Of a stretch of 64,000 nucleotides of DNA, positions 10,791 through 23,800 are shown one piece after another. The position numbers and the translations under genes were made by a program. This DNA comes from Sciurus carolinensis (Eukaryota > Chordata > Mammalia > Rodentia > Sciuridae): positions 90,004,738 through 90,068,737 of the forward strand of contig NC_062214.1 in the NCBI RefSeq assembly GCF_902686445.1, given 5' to 3'. The notes below the pieces were generated by a model. That model was given only the letters and a program-made list of their open reading frames with translations. It had not been told where the DNA came from and made no database searches. Positions within the stretch are counted from its first letter, which is position 1, and each line of letters opens with the position of its first letter.

Positions 10791-11804
10791 CTACGGTGCA
10801 CTTCTCCTGTAGAGGGTCACCAGTTCTTTCCGCTTCTCCCTTAGCCCAGGGGCTTCCTGGCTCAGGTCTCCCAAATCTTTCATTTCCTGCAGGACCTGAG
10901 TGGCCTGTCTCAGCTGCTCCACAGCCTGGCTGAGCAACGTCTCAGCACTCACTGGGGGTGGCTCACTGCCCAGCACCTTGTTCAATAGTTTCTCTGTCTG
11001 TTCTGAGGCCATCTTCACCTCCAGTTGAGCCCGATACAGCTGTTCCCTGGGCAGCCGAGGATGCCGGGGGCTTTCCCCAAGCAGGTCCCCAAGGGAGGAG
11101 CAGCGGGGATGGAACTGAGGTGGCAAGTCCCAGCGGGGCAGTGCTGTGGATGTTGTTGCATCCTCTGGGGCAGTTCCTGGGGTGCCTGTACCCTGGGATG
11201 GCTTGGGCTCAGGACCATTATCCATGCCATTCACTGAGAACGGTGCTGAGCCTGGAGCAGAGGATCCAAGGGTCCCAGAACTCTGGGCTGGCTCAGAAGC
11301 CTCCATCCCACTCAAGCAGGCTTTCATTTTCTCTGATAAGATCTTGGGTGGGGGTGTAGGGGGCTTCCCACCCGCCCTGGGGACAGCCTCTGCAGTCTCA
11401 GAACAGGGTACCTTGGACAGTTCAGCACTCTCCAGAAGAGGGAGCTCCTTGGGGCTGGGGCTCTCCCAGCTCACCTTCAGTTTGTCAGGCAAGATGCTGT
11501 TGGGGGGCTGCTTAGAGTCACTGTCCTCCCCCACTAGGATCTCTGAGTCCTCTTGGCTCTCAGGATGGGCTTCAGAGGTGGCTGAGACTGGGGTTGGGGC
11601 TCTCTCCGCCGAAGGGGGTTCCATCTTATCACTAAGGCTGCTGGTCTCAAGTGCTGAGGAAGTCTTCGTAGGAGGCATAAGGGGCTGAGGTGTCTCCCAG
11701 GGCTGGACAGCACTGACATCATTGCTGGGGGCAAACACTGGTGGCCCACTGTCCGGAACATCAAGGTCCAGGCGCAAAAGCCCATCAGAAGCTGCGTTGG
11801 CTAC
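10791..11804 (-). CDS. PLEKHO2: PLEKHO2 last coding exon 6 (residues 162-498)
   Basis: This large terminal exon encodes the low-complexity acidic/Pro/Ser-rich region and the conserved leucine-rich helical C-terminus. The acceptor CCCACCAG lies just before [15 protein letters not shown]. The reading frame happens to stay open 40 codons upstream into the intron, but the conserved sequence begins at VANAASDG. The stop is TAG at 10791-10793. Confidence 0.96.
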   Translation of the reverse strand, partial: VANAASDGLLRLDLDVPDSGPPVFAPSNDVSAVQPWETPQPLMPPTKTSSALETSSLSDKMEPPSAERAPTPVSATSEAHPESQEDSEILVGEDSDSKQPPNSILPDKLKVSWESPSPKELPLLESAELSKVPCSETAEAVPRAGGKPPTPPPKILSEKMKACLSGMEASEPAQSSGTLGSSAPGSAPFSVNGMDNGPEPKPSQGTGTPGTAPEDATTSTALPRWDLPPQFHPRCSSLGDLLGESPRHPRLPREQLYRAQLEVKMASEQTEKLLNKVLGSEPPPVSAETLLSQAVEQLRQATQVLQEMKDLGDLSQEAPGLREKRKELVTLYRRSAP

Positions 11805-14800
11805 CTGGTGGGGGGATGATATCTGGGTGTCAAACTGGCTGACTGGCCATTGAGTCAAATGTTGGTTCCCCCAAGTCTGAAGTTCATTCACCTCTGCTTC
11901 CCTTCCTAGAGACCTATGTCCCATCTACCAGTTCTTCTCCAGCCCTTGCGTAACCAGGTGAATGCCAGAGGAACCACTATACCAAATCGGCTTACCTCCC
12001 CACCTGACTCTGAGGACCCACAGGGACACCCAGCAGCCCAAGTCGTGGGGATCTTCTTAGGGAGCTTCAGAGGTCTTGGAACAGCGCTGACAAGGGGTTT
12101 CTCCCAAGCTTCCTCAGATGTTGGGGGTGCTGGCAGGGACCTCACTCCCTTTTACATGCCCCATGTGATCTGGCCAACCTGATCTGAGTCCTTTGGGACC
12201 CTCACAGAAACATGCCTCCGACACACACACCCTGTGCCTCCCTGGGTACCTCTTGAGGGCCCGCCTCCAGATCTTCCCCACAGGTGTTCCTGTCCCACTC
12301 TGCAGCTCCTCTCCTTCAGCTGACAGACAAGAACAGTTGCCTCATTTCAATAACAAATCTTCTGATGACCCTGGGTTCATCTCTCTCGTGGACTCTGCCC
12401 GCTGGGGCATCCACAAATCTCTACACTGACTCCTCTTAGAAAATGTGCTGCAAATATTATCACCTGCCTTTTCCTCATTACTGCCTTGTCAACTGTGGAT
12501 GCCAACCTGGCTGCTGTTCCCCAGGTCTGGGCCTCTCTCTCTTGAGATGCTCATCAGGGGCACTCTATCACTGATCTGCATTGCCAGTCCTTTTGTTTTA
12601 TTTTGAAAAAGGGACTCATTAAGTTTGAGGCTGGCCTTGAACTTGTGATACTCCTGCCATGGGGAATACAACTGCATGCCATTGTACCAATTTGGTCTCT
12701 CTTGTTTTCTCTTCCTTGGTTGCTATCTACTGCCCCTCTCCAGCCCTCAAATGTCACAGTTGCTGAGGTTCTTTCATAGCCTCCAAAATTTGACCCCCTC
12801 ATCAGTTGCAGTGGTCTAAGACCCCCTTACCCCTCACTCTTGCTCATACATTCTCCCAAATTCCCCGTGCCCAGTCTTCAGCCCTTTGATACCACTGACC
12901 CCCTTCCTGCTCTGTCCAATTCCAGCATTCAAGCAAGCCCAGGTGGCTCTTGCTTCCCAGTGTCTCCCATAGGCCCTTCCCTTCTCATCCCCATCTGGAG
13001 CCTGGGAGACCGCCTCCCCCCGTTCTTTCTCTCCCTCAACCCAACCCACCCAGAGGGCCTCAAACTGACCTCTGGATTGTGCCATCCCATTATGTCCCCA
13101 ACTCTTGCACTCAAGGTCTCCACAAATTCCTCCCTAACCCCACCTTCCCGGACCAGGACCAATCTCCCAAGTCAACAGAGCCACTTGCACACCTTGAACT
13201 GTTCTGCCCCATGCTCAACTCACACCATTCCCTCTGCCAGGAATCTCATCATTCCAAGTCTGCCAGCTGAAAGCCCTGCTGTCCTTCAAGGGTCAGCTCA
13301 AATGCCAGTGGCTCCTCCACGGTGCCTCCTGCCCTTAACCTCACAGAACTCTTCTCTGTACAAAAGTAGACAGCCTGGGGGAGTCTGTGGACAGGTCTAT
13401 CTTCCAACTGCAAGCTAAGTTCTGAGGGGCAGGGACTAGTCTTGTGCATCTCAGTTTCCCTCTGGCCAACTCTGGCTACCACCACTGTGTAGTCCATAAA
13501 GGAAAAAGACTTTTGGCTCAGGGACATCTATATCCTGAGCGCATATAGCACAGGTGCCCCCACTGCCCTTCCTGTACATCACTCAGCAAGCCCCAATTCC
13601 AGGTGTCCTCAGAAAAGAGACTTTCCCAAGACTGGCTGCCACTCTAAGGAGTTGGAGCCCCAGGCCCACGTGACCTCCCACCATCCAAACTGAAGACATA
13701 GCCTTACCTCCTTCAGGTGGACTCTTGTTGGTGGCCGGCGCCGCTGGCCCCCCCGCACCCGGTCCCGTGTCACATGCTCCAGGACACAGGTCTTGTCCAC
13801 CTTTACCTGGGAAGGAGAGGAAAGCAGGTCAGCCCCACCAGGCCTTGGGGAGAGTAGGAAACACCCACTGCCCTGACTTAGGAATAGAGTCTGCACCCTG
13901 CATCCTCACTTAACAGGGCTAGCAACCCCCACTGCCCGTGGTGTCTTGCTGCTTCTGGACCTCTGCTTCTAAGTCTACCCTGCCACTAGCAGTCCATCTG
14001 TCAAGTCTGGGGCTCTCCTGTTCTCTGCAGCCACCCTCTTTGCCTCAGTCTTCCTGGGCTCTCAGTCCTTATCCATTAGTCTATTATAAATACCTAAGCA
14101 ACCCTGAGGCTGCTACAGGGCTTACCTGGGGAGTGGGAAGTGGGGCGAAGTCAGACCACAATCCCATGGTATCTGCCTTCCAGCAAAGGCCTTCCCTGAA
14201 CCCTGCCTTTCTCCCAGGTTCAAGGGAACAGCCCAGGAAAGAGTAAGGTCTCTGTCCCTTGAGCCTGAATATCTGGCTTTCTGAGGGTCAGGAAAGGGGG
14301 TCAAGAGCAGCTGGAAAGCCAGAGTAAGACTCACATGGGAACTCTGAACTTTGAACCCTGTGGCTGTGATAGAGTGGAGGCTCAAGCCTGCCTGGAGCTC
14401 CAACAGTCTCTGTCCTCAGTGGAGGAGCAAACAGACCCGCTCTGACAAGACTGTGGGTGAGTCCTAGGCCATGGCTCCTGTATCCTCCCCCAACACCCAA
14501 CACGTGGCCCATCAACACTCCCTGCAAACAGGAATGCTTGCACCAGGTAGTGAAGAACTAAGCGTGACACAGTGACATAGGAGAGTACGTAGGAGCCGCA
14601 GCTGGGAGTCAAGAGGATCTGAATGTTAGGAGGGTCTTGTTTGGGAAGATTTTCTCCCCTCAGGTCTCATCCTCCACAATCCAAGGTAGCACTCAAGGTC
14701 ATTTTATATTCTTTTAATTTTTTTTTTTTTTTAAGTTGTAGGTGGACACAATTTGTTTTTTATTTATTTTTATTTATTTATTTATTTATTTATTTATTGG

Positions 14801-17800
14801 GTGCTGGGGTTCGAACCCAGGGCCTTGTGCTTACAAGGCAAGCACTCTACCGACTGAGCTATCTCCCCAGCCCCTGTTTATTTTATTTTTATGTGGTGCT
14901 GAGGATCACCCAGGGCCTCACACATGCTAGTCAGCGCTCTACCACTGAGCCACAAACCAGTCCCTCAAGGTCATTTTACATCAAATAGCTAAGGATCCAT
15001 GATGTCAAAGATAAAGACAAATCCTCCCTAAGAGATCCTGGCCTTGTGGGACATGCTGCCCTCCCTGAGCCTGACTGAACCTCAGTTGCCACAGTCACTG
15101 CTATGGCACAGGTGGCTGAGGTCACTGCAGACAAACAGGGAAACTGAGGGCTGCAAACCAGCGTATAAACCTTGCCCGACTTCATGGGCAAACTGAAAGG
15201 GAGCTCTCAAGCTGAGCTCACGCCCAGGCCTCTCTTGCCTGTGTCACCTGCTATTTCCAGTTGAGGTTGGGTTGGAAAAAGCCCATGGCTGCGACCAATT
15301 AAATTCTACCATACCACTTATGTGCTTTTTCTTCTTCTTCTTCTTCTTTTAACTGGGGATTAAATCTGAGGCACTTTACCACTGAGCCACATTCCTAGCC
15401 CCCTTTTTGACCCACCCCCAGCCCTTTTTATTTTGAGACGGTCTAGCTAAGTTGCTTAGGGCCTTGCTAAATTGCTGAGGCTGGCCTAAAACTTGTGATC
15501 CTCCTGCCTCAGCCTCCCACGTCAATGGGATTACAGCTGTGAGCTACCACACCTGGCAATGTATTTCTTAATTTAAAACAAGTTACTTAATTTGTTTATA
15601 CTTCAATTTCATCTGTAAAATGGACACCACCACCCACTTTGATGGACTGTTATGAGGGTTAAATGAAGTATACCCCAAGTGTCCTGGTGCTTATAGCAGT
15701 GACATAAGTGAGGGGTAGACTGGGGCGAGGTGGGCAGGATCCTCTCCCAGACCACACATGATGGCCACACATGATACACAGGACTGTATCACACCTCATC
15801 AAAAGCCTTGTTCTTGCCTCGGCTGATCCCTTCATTGAGGGCTTTGATCCAGGATTCTTTCTCTTCTCCACTGGGTGCCTGGAATTTGATGTCATTGACC
15901 TGCAAGGGATGGATGACAGATATTTTATAGAGCTCACATTTAGGGTCACATTTTCATGTCAGAACCCAAGGTCAAACCAAAATGACCCCACATCAGGTCT
16001 GACATTGGGACTTGAAGGTTAGGGTAGGGAAATAGCAACAGAGAAGGGGCCTTCCCCTGGCCCATAGCTGCTGGAGGCTTGTACTGGCATTAGCTTTATC
16101 CTGTGGAAAGAGCTTGAATCTGAACTCCCAAGCCAGCTGCCTGATCTCTGGGCTTCAGTTTACTTTTTGTGTTTGTTTTTGTTTTGTTTTGTTTTTTGGG
16201 TACTGGAAATTGAACCCAGAGGAACTTTATCATTAAACTGCATCGCTGGTCCTTTTAATTTTTTATTTTGAAACAGGGTCTTGCTAAGCTGCTTATGGCT
16301 AGCCTCAAATTTGTGATCCTCCTGCCTCAATCTTCCCGAGTCACTGAGATTTCAGGCATGCACCACCATGCCCAGCTTCGGTTCTCTTTGTAAAGTAGTA
16401 ATAGTCCTAGTCTACACCCATGCCAGCCTGAGTATAATGACAGAGGTGACAGGCATAAGGGGTGCCCATAATGAAGTCTCATTGGACCCAGGACCACCCT
16501 CAAGCTCTGTAGAGAGCCCCACACCCAATCCTGGCCCCACTGAAAATATGCCCCAACTTCTGAAGTCCCAGGGTCTCCCTTCTGGACTTTAATCAGACCA
16601 TAATGAGGTTATTGGAAAGTCAACCCCAAACCCCATCATACAGATGAAGAAACTGAGACTCCGCAGATGAGATGGCACTTGATCCTAAAGTAACCCCTCC
16701 TGACTCCCACCTTCTCATCCACATCAATCCCAATCTCTCCCCACTGCAGGCAGGAGCTCTGGAGGGGCAGCTGAGAGCACTGTCCCTATCAAACCTAATG
16801 GCCAGAGAGGAGAAGAGAGGAAGGTATAAGGCTGTCTCATGCAGCAGTGAGAGGAACAGAGCTTCCAGGCTGGGTCTTTACCGTTTTCAGTTGTCTGACC
16901 TTGGGTCTGTTTTCTCATCTATAAAAGAGAATACCACCACAATCTGCCTCAGGGAGCTAAGAAGATCATTTAAAATGATATATGTAGGAAAAGACAAATT
17001 AAAAATACATTGAGATTTATTATCTGCAGTTCAGAACTGCAGCCTTCAAGAATACAAACAAATTAAAGCCAGAGAGGAAATGGAGAAAAAGGAATATTTT
17101 TATACTCTTGATGGGATTGTAAATTAGTACAACCACTATAGAAATCAGTATGGAGGTTCCTCAAAAGACTAGGCCTGGAACACCATAGGACTTAGCTATA
17201 GCACTCCTCAGTATTTATCCTAAGGAATTAAAGTCATCATACTACATCGATACATACATACCCATGTTCATGACAACACAATTCACAATAGTCAAACTAT
17301 GGAACCAACCTAGGTGTCCATCAGTGAATAAATGGATAAAGAAAATCTGGCATACATACACGATGGAGTTTTATTCAGTCATAAAGAATGAAATTATGTC
17401 ATTTGCAGGAAAATGGATGGAACTTGAGAACATTATGTTTAGTGGAATAAACCAAACTCAGAAAGTCAAAGAGCATATGTTTTCTCTCATCTGTGGAAGC
17501 TAGAGAGAAAAAAAGGGGGGAAAAAGCAGGAAAGGGGGAATTTCCTAAAATTAGAAGGAAGACCTTCAGAGTAGAGGAAGAGGACTAGGAAGTGGGGAAG
17601 GGAATACTGGAAATGAAATTGACCAAATTGCCAGGTGTAGTTTTGCATGCCTATAATCCCAGCAACTGAAGAAGCTGAGGCAAGAGGACTGAAAGTTTAG
17701 GACCAGCCTCAGAAATTTAGCAAGAACCTGTTTTAAAATAAAAAATAAGCCAGGTGTTGTGGCACACACCCATAACCCCAACAATTTCGGAGGCTGAGGC

Positions 17801-20800
17801 AAGACAATCACAAGTTTAAAGATAGCCTCACCACTTTAGTGAGGCCCTAAGCAACTTAATGAGACCCTGTCTCAAAAAAAAAAAAAAAAAAGGGTTGAGG
17901 ATGTGGCTCAGTGCTTCAAAACCACTGGATTCAATCCCTGGTACCAAAAGTCTTCATCGTCACTGTCATCATCATCAAAGTAAAAAAATTAAAAAATTAA
18001 AAGGACCAGGATGTGGTTCAGTGATAAAGTATCCCCAGGTTTAATCGCAGGAAGGAAGGAAGGAAGGAAGGAAGGAAGGAGGGAAGGAGGGAAGGAGGGA
18101 AGGAGGGAAGGAGGGAAGGAGGGAAGGAGGGAAGGAGGGAAGGAGGGAAGGAGGGAAGGAAGGAAGGAAGGAAGGAAGGAAGGAAGGAAGGAAGGAAGGA
18201 AAAAATTGACTAAATTATGTTTTGTGTATGTACAAATATGCTACAAGGTGACTCAATGGCTCAATGTTTTAGCTTATGTGAAGCTCTGGGTTCAGTCTTC
18301 AGCACAATAAAAAACAAATAAATAAAAGATGTATCTAATTTATATACTCATGTTCACAGCAGCATTATTCACAATAGCCAAAATGTAGAAACCATCCAAG
18401 TATCCATCAATAGATCGATGAATAAGTAAAATGTAGTGAATACATACAATGGAGTATTATTCAGCCTTAAACAGGAAGGAAATTCTGACACATACTACAT
18501 TACAGATGAACCTGGAAAATATTAAACTAGTGAAAGAAGCTAGCACAAAAAGATAATGATTCCACCTATACAAGGTATAAAAGTAGTCAAAAATCATAAA
18601 GAAAGAAAATAGAACAGTGTTTGCCAAGAGCTGGGAGAAGAAGAAACAGGGAGCTTAGTGCTTTTTGTTCTTGTTTTTATTTTTTATTTTGAGACAGGGC
18701 TTGCTAAGTTGCTGAGACTGCTTCAAACTTGTGATCCTCCTGCCTCAAACTTCCAAGTTGCTAGGATTACAGGCATGTGCCATTACATCTGGCTTCAGCT
18801 TGTTTTACAAGATAAAAAGGAGTTCTGGAACTGGGGTTGTAGTTCAGTGGTACAGCACTTGCCTAGCATGTGTGAGGCACTGGGTTCGATTCTCAGCACC
18901 ACATATAAATAAATGAATAAAATAAAGGTCTATCAACATCTTTAAAAAAAAAAGAGTTCTGGAGATGGATGATTAATGATGGCTGTACTACATTGTGAAT
19001 GTATTTAATGACACTGAACTAACTGTACTTTAAATGGTTAAGACAGTAAATTTTATGTTATGTGTTTTGACCACAATTTTTTTAGATATATCTATAGTAC
19101 TGAATCTGGAGCTTTGCAAAGTGAAGTAGTTCCCTAGTAGTAGGAATTAATGTATTGCCTTTCTTCTGGATAAATAGTCCCAATTTTGTCATCTGAAAAA
19201 TGGGATAACATGTCCTACTACAAAGCACTGCTGAGGGAATTAAACATGATTAAAGCCAGGGGCTGGCACACAGTAGGTATTCAGAAAATAGTTACTGAAT
19301 GAATAAGCCAGAAAATGAATTGGCCCAAGGTTCCTTCCTTTGCCCTGTTTTTGGGCCACTGCCCACTCTGACCTCAAGATGCCCTAGTTCTTTGTTGGCG
19401 GTGGCCAGCCTGCCCATCCCCCGCCCTGGTATTAGATAGCGCCTTTCCTCCTGCCACTCTCCCAGTTATGTAACACACAGTACAGTCGGCATGGCCCCCT
19501 CAGCATCCTCATTATATAACTTCCTCCTGGTCACACAGCCTCCTCCTCATACAGAGCCTGGGTACCCCCCCCCTCCTCCACACCAGCCATAGCCAAATGC
19601 TCATTTGCATGACCAGGGTAAATTCAATCCTGGCAGCAGAACCACAGTTAAGTCAGAAACCCCAGGGCACCTTGGCAACTGCCTCTCAGTCCAGCCATCA
19701 GAGATGCTGGAGATCAGGGAGGGACCGTGCTTCATTCAGGGGCTACAAAGGCCACCTAACCCTGTGATGGGAAAGGGGGTCTGGAGCCATCACCTCCGAC
19801 CCCAGCTGCTGCTCCTATTCAGGGGCTCCAAGCTGGTGACACCCTTGCCTCGTGCAGGCCTTGGCATCACTAAGAGATTGAGAAGAATAAAATGCAAGTC
19901 AGTAGCAAGGGAACAAGAGTGGGGCAGGAAAGAGTCAGATGGCTGACCGTACTACTCTGGGTCTCATGGGGACAAGAACAGACCTACTGGATCCTGCTCA
20001 CCCTGGAGCCCATTCCCCACTGGCCCGGACCACCAGATGCAGGCTGGTGGGAAGGGGTTTGCTCCCCTGGGAGAGGGAATTCAAGGTTACAGGGGACCAA
20101 GCTCTACGCTAAGACACCCTGTAATCCTGGCTCAATGAGCCAGGCATTCCACAAGGATGACTAGAATAGAGATGATTAGCACAAATACCAAGAAGTTATG
20201 ACCTAAAAGGCCACAGGCTACACAGGTCCCTGCCACAAGCCCTTTCAGGAAATCCCAGGAACACTGGTCCTGCTAGGAGCTCAGATGCTAATAAGACTGG
20301 CCACAGAATAGGCCCACAAGGCCTGGGGGAAGGGCAGAATGGCAGAGAGGAAAAGTGGGGGAGGGGGAAAAAGGAGGCAGGAAAGAGGAAAGAACCAAGC
20401 TGGCCAAGACCAGCAGGGCAGCAAGGCCCAGCAGTGGCCACCCTGCTTCCTGGCAGCGGCTGCTTGTGACCTCATGGGCAGGGGTGTGGGGATGGAGAGG
20501 CAGGGGGAGAGGGGTATGCAAGACACTGGAGTCTTTGTTTATTTGATTAGAGGGAAAAAAAGCGGCCTCAGGACCAGACAGCCAGGGTCACATGACCTTC
20601 TGGTCGGCTGGAGGCTGCACTGAGGACCTCAGGAACACCCAGGGCGATGGGAAAGGCAGGAGGGTGGGAGAGCGAGAGGATGCTAGTGGTGCCTTGGGCC
20701 AGGTCCGCCATCTGACCCCTGGGGAGCCGCTGCTCAGTATGAGCTAAGGAGGCAAGGGTCAGGGGCCTTGAGCCAGAGCCAGGTCAAACCTTTCCCTCAG

Positions 20801-23800
20801 GCGGCCACAACCACTTGCTCCACAACCCCATCTTCCTACAGATTGCCCTGTTCCTAGAGTCACCCAGAGTCAACTTGAACACTCAGCAGTGTTGGAGAAT
20901 GGGAGGAGGGTACTGGATGAAGAGGTTGAAAGCGCAGCTGCACAAACAGGCCTCTCTGAAGGTGATGTCCCAACCGGAGCTGAACCCCACCCTCCCAGCC
21001 CACCACCAGCTGGTTCTAAAAGCTGGAGAAAGGAGATGGCCCACAAAACAGCATGCGCAGAGGACAGAGAGGCAAGCCCTCCCTCCATGCACATACTAAG
21101 AGGCACTCACAAAGACCCCAGCAGAACCAAGGTCAGGGAGACACTCGGCCACACATAAGAAAGTATACACACATGTGCCAGACACACAGGCACAGACCTT
21201 CACATACATGGTACTCTGCATCTCAGACATACATACAGCGACCACTTGGAGCGACAGGGTACGGGTTGAAAGATCCAGAGCCCGAAAAGATCAAAATGTG
21301 ATCCTCTTTTCCTCAAAGAGCCTTAAGCAGATGTTAGGCGAACCCGGGGCTGGCCACATGAATACTCAGGACACTAAACCTGACTCTGCCCTGGAGCACA
21401 TCCTCCAACTCCCTGCAGTCAGAGGTCCACAGCCCAATCCAGGGCAGTCTTGCTTGCTTCTCTGCCCCTCCCACTGAGAGTAGGACAAAGGGTTAATAGG
21501 TAAAGCATCAGGGTCTCCTCCTCTTCCAGGGTTCAAGGCCCCAGGACTACAGAGGACTGAGTTCCTGACCCCTAAAACTGGAAGAGAAACAGAATGGCCT
21601 CCAGCAGGCCCAGATGAAACCTACTCCCCAGCAGCCAGCCTCTGTGACTCAGCCCCACTCTGCAAGGCTCCACATGACATGCAAAGGTTAGGGTGAGGTG
21701 TGGTGAGAGCTGACAAGAGCTGGCAAGAGGTGCTGCACGCGCCAGCCTCAAACCCGAACCCCCTCCTTAACACCTGTGAAACTGCACCAGGTGTCAACAC
21801 CCACCAGACTCCCAGCCAGAGAAGAGCGGAGCAAACAGTAAACTTCATCTGTGCACACAGCAGGTCCCAGGGAAAGACTCTCTCAGGCAAGAGACTTTCC
21901 CCAGCTACAACCAAGAAAGGCAAGGGTAAGGGGAGGAAAGCTGGAGACCACGGGCTTCTTAGCTCTGGGCCCAGAGCTACTCCTATCTGACTGAAGTACA
22001 GGCCTCACCCACAGCTCTCCTGCCTTAGCCCTGGGCCTTCTGTGAGTTCATGGTGCAGAAGAAGGCCAAGGGCCCGTCTCCCAGTGACTACTTCCAATCA
22101 CAGCCTGAAAGAGGAAGAGGAAAGGAGAACTCTCAGTAGAGACCTAAGTACATCTCCCATTGACCAGAGGCTGGGGATCCTCCGAGACAAAATGAGCAGA
22201 AGGTCTAACCTGTCGCAGCCACTGAGTTTGGGCCTCAGCCAACTCAACAGAAAACCTGCAGGCTGCTTCTCAAAGCCCAGACTGCTTCAGCCACCCAGGG
22301 GTGATCTTCCCAAGTAGAATCTGGCCCGGAGGGAGGCAGGCAGAAGTAAGCATATCCCTACCTTGTTCCCTGGGGATCTCAGCAGGATAAAGCGGTGTTT
22401 CCGCTTGAGGAGGGCACGGAGGTCCTGGCACTTCTCATAGCTACCCAACTCTACAGTCTCCACACACTTCTGTTCATCCTAGGGAGAAAGAAAAAAGTGA
22501 CATGAGCTGATGAGAACCAAACCCACCAAGGTCATCAAAACCCAGGCCATGCCCAGATCCTGATCCCACTCAGGAAGGGCATCACATCACCAAGTTGTGG
22601 TACTCAGATCCTGGCAAGTGGACAGTACTCGGTATGTGTTGACTGGAGGGAAGACCTCAAAGCTCACCGTTCAGGTAAGAAATGGGGCCCCCAGCGCAGG
22701 GTTGGGTATTTGTCTAAGGCCTAAATCCAGTGGCATAAAGCCAGAGGAGGAAAAGGAATGGCTGGAAAGGCTTAGAAAAGTATGTGTGGGGCCTATGCAG
22801 GCCAGAGGCCAGGCAGAGATTTGTGGAAGAGGTAGCCTTGGAAAAGGGATGCAGGGCGGGATGTCACAAAATTGGAAGAAGACTTTTCAACTCAGCAGTG
22901 ATCCTGTGTTGGCTCCCCCACTTGGCCTTTTCCTCTGCTGATCCCTGGCTGGGGAGATGGTCCCTCATCCCAGGCTGCAGGTCATGCACAAAAGAGAGGG
23001 CAAGAGCTCATTCAAAAGCATCCTACTCTGTCCTCTTGTGTGCCAATCTGAGGCCTCATTGCTAGGCAAGTCAGTGGCCAGGATAATGCCCAGCCTCTAC
23101 CACTGTCTGCCTTTTTGCCCACCAGCCCTGACACTTAAGGGTTTTCTCCACAGGCTCTACCCATTAGGTGCCTCTCCAGCAAGATGCCTGGGACAAGGTC
23201 TCCCTCAATGGTGGTCAACTGGTCCCTCTTCCAGGGAAGACCCAGCTAAACAACTTCCTGGGAAGCAGAAACAGGCTCTTTGGGGAAGACCTGAAGACTG
23301 GATGACAAGTTAAGGAAACTTTCTGATGTCCAACACTTAGTGAATACTTTTGCCTCCCTGATTCTCCAGAGTCACCTAAGAACCCTCAAAGTCTAGAGTT
23401 GCCAGACACAGTGGTGCCCATAATCTCAGCTTGGGAAGTTGAGACAGGAGGATCACAAGTTTGAGTCCAGCCTGAGCCATTCAGTGAGGCCCTAAGCAAC
23501 TTAGTGAGACCCTGTCTCAAAATAAAAAATAAAAAGGTCTGGAGACATGGCTCAGTGGTTAAGCACCCCTGGGTTCAATCCCCAGTACCTCAGTATCTGC
23601 CTCATTTGACAGGTGAAGAGAATGAGAATGAGGCCCAGAGATGAAGTGATCCGCCCTGGGGACACAAACCTAGACCCACATCCTGACCCCAGGCTAGGGT
23701 CAACCTAGCATACTACATTCCTCCCAACCTCAGTCAGTGGCTAGATCAGTTCCTTCTCAATAGGTTGCTCTCTACTAGTGCCCTCCCAATGTGGCACCTA

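Noticed and set aside
11146..11688. 180-codon plus-strand open frame
   Set aside because: It is antisense to PLEKHO2 exon 6, whose minus-strand translation is strongly conserved; the open frame is a shadow of GC-rich coding sequence.
11805..11924. Upstream extension of the last PLEKHO2 exon beginning MGHRSLG
   Set aside because: The conserved sequence starts at the CCCACCAG acceptor, and exon 5 joins there in frame. The extension is intronic.
18050..18201. Possible CRISPR-like direct repeat array
   Set aside because: Unit length is 4-8 bases with no spacers; it is a microsatellite in a vertebrate genome.
18011..18310. 99-codon frame rich in [11 protein letters not shown]
   Set aside because: It is the translated GGAA/GGGA microsatellite between two ID fragments.
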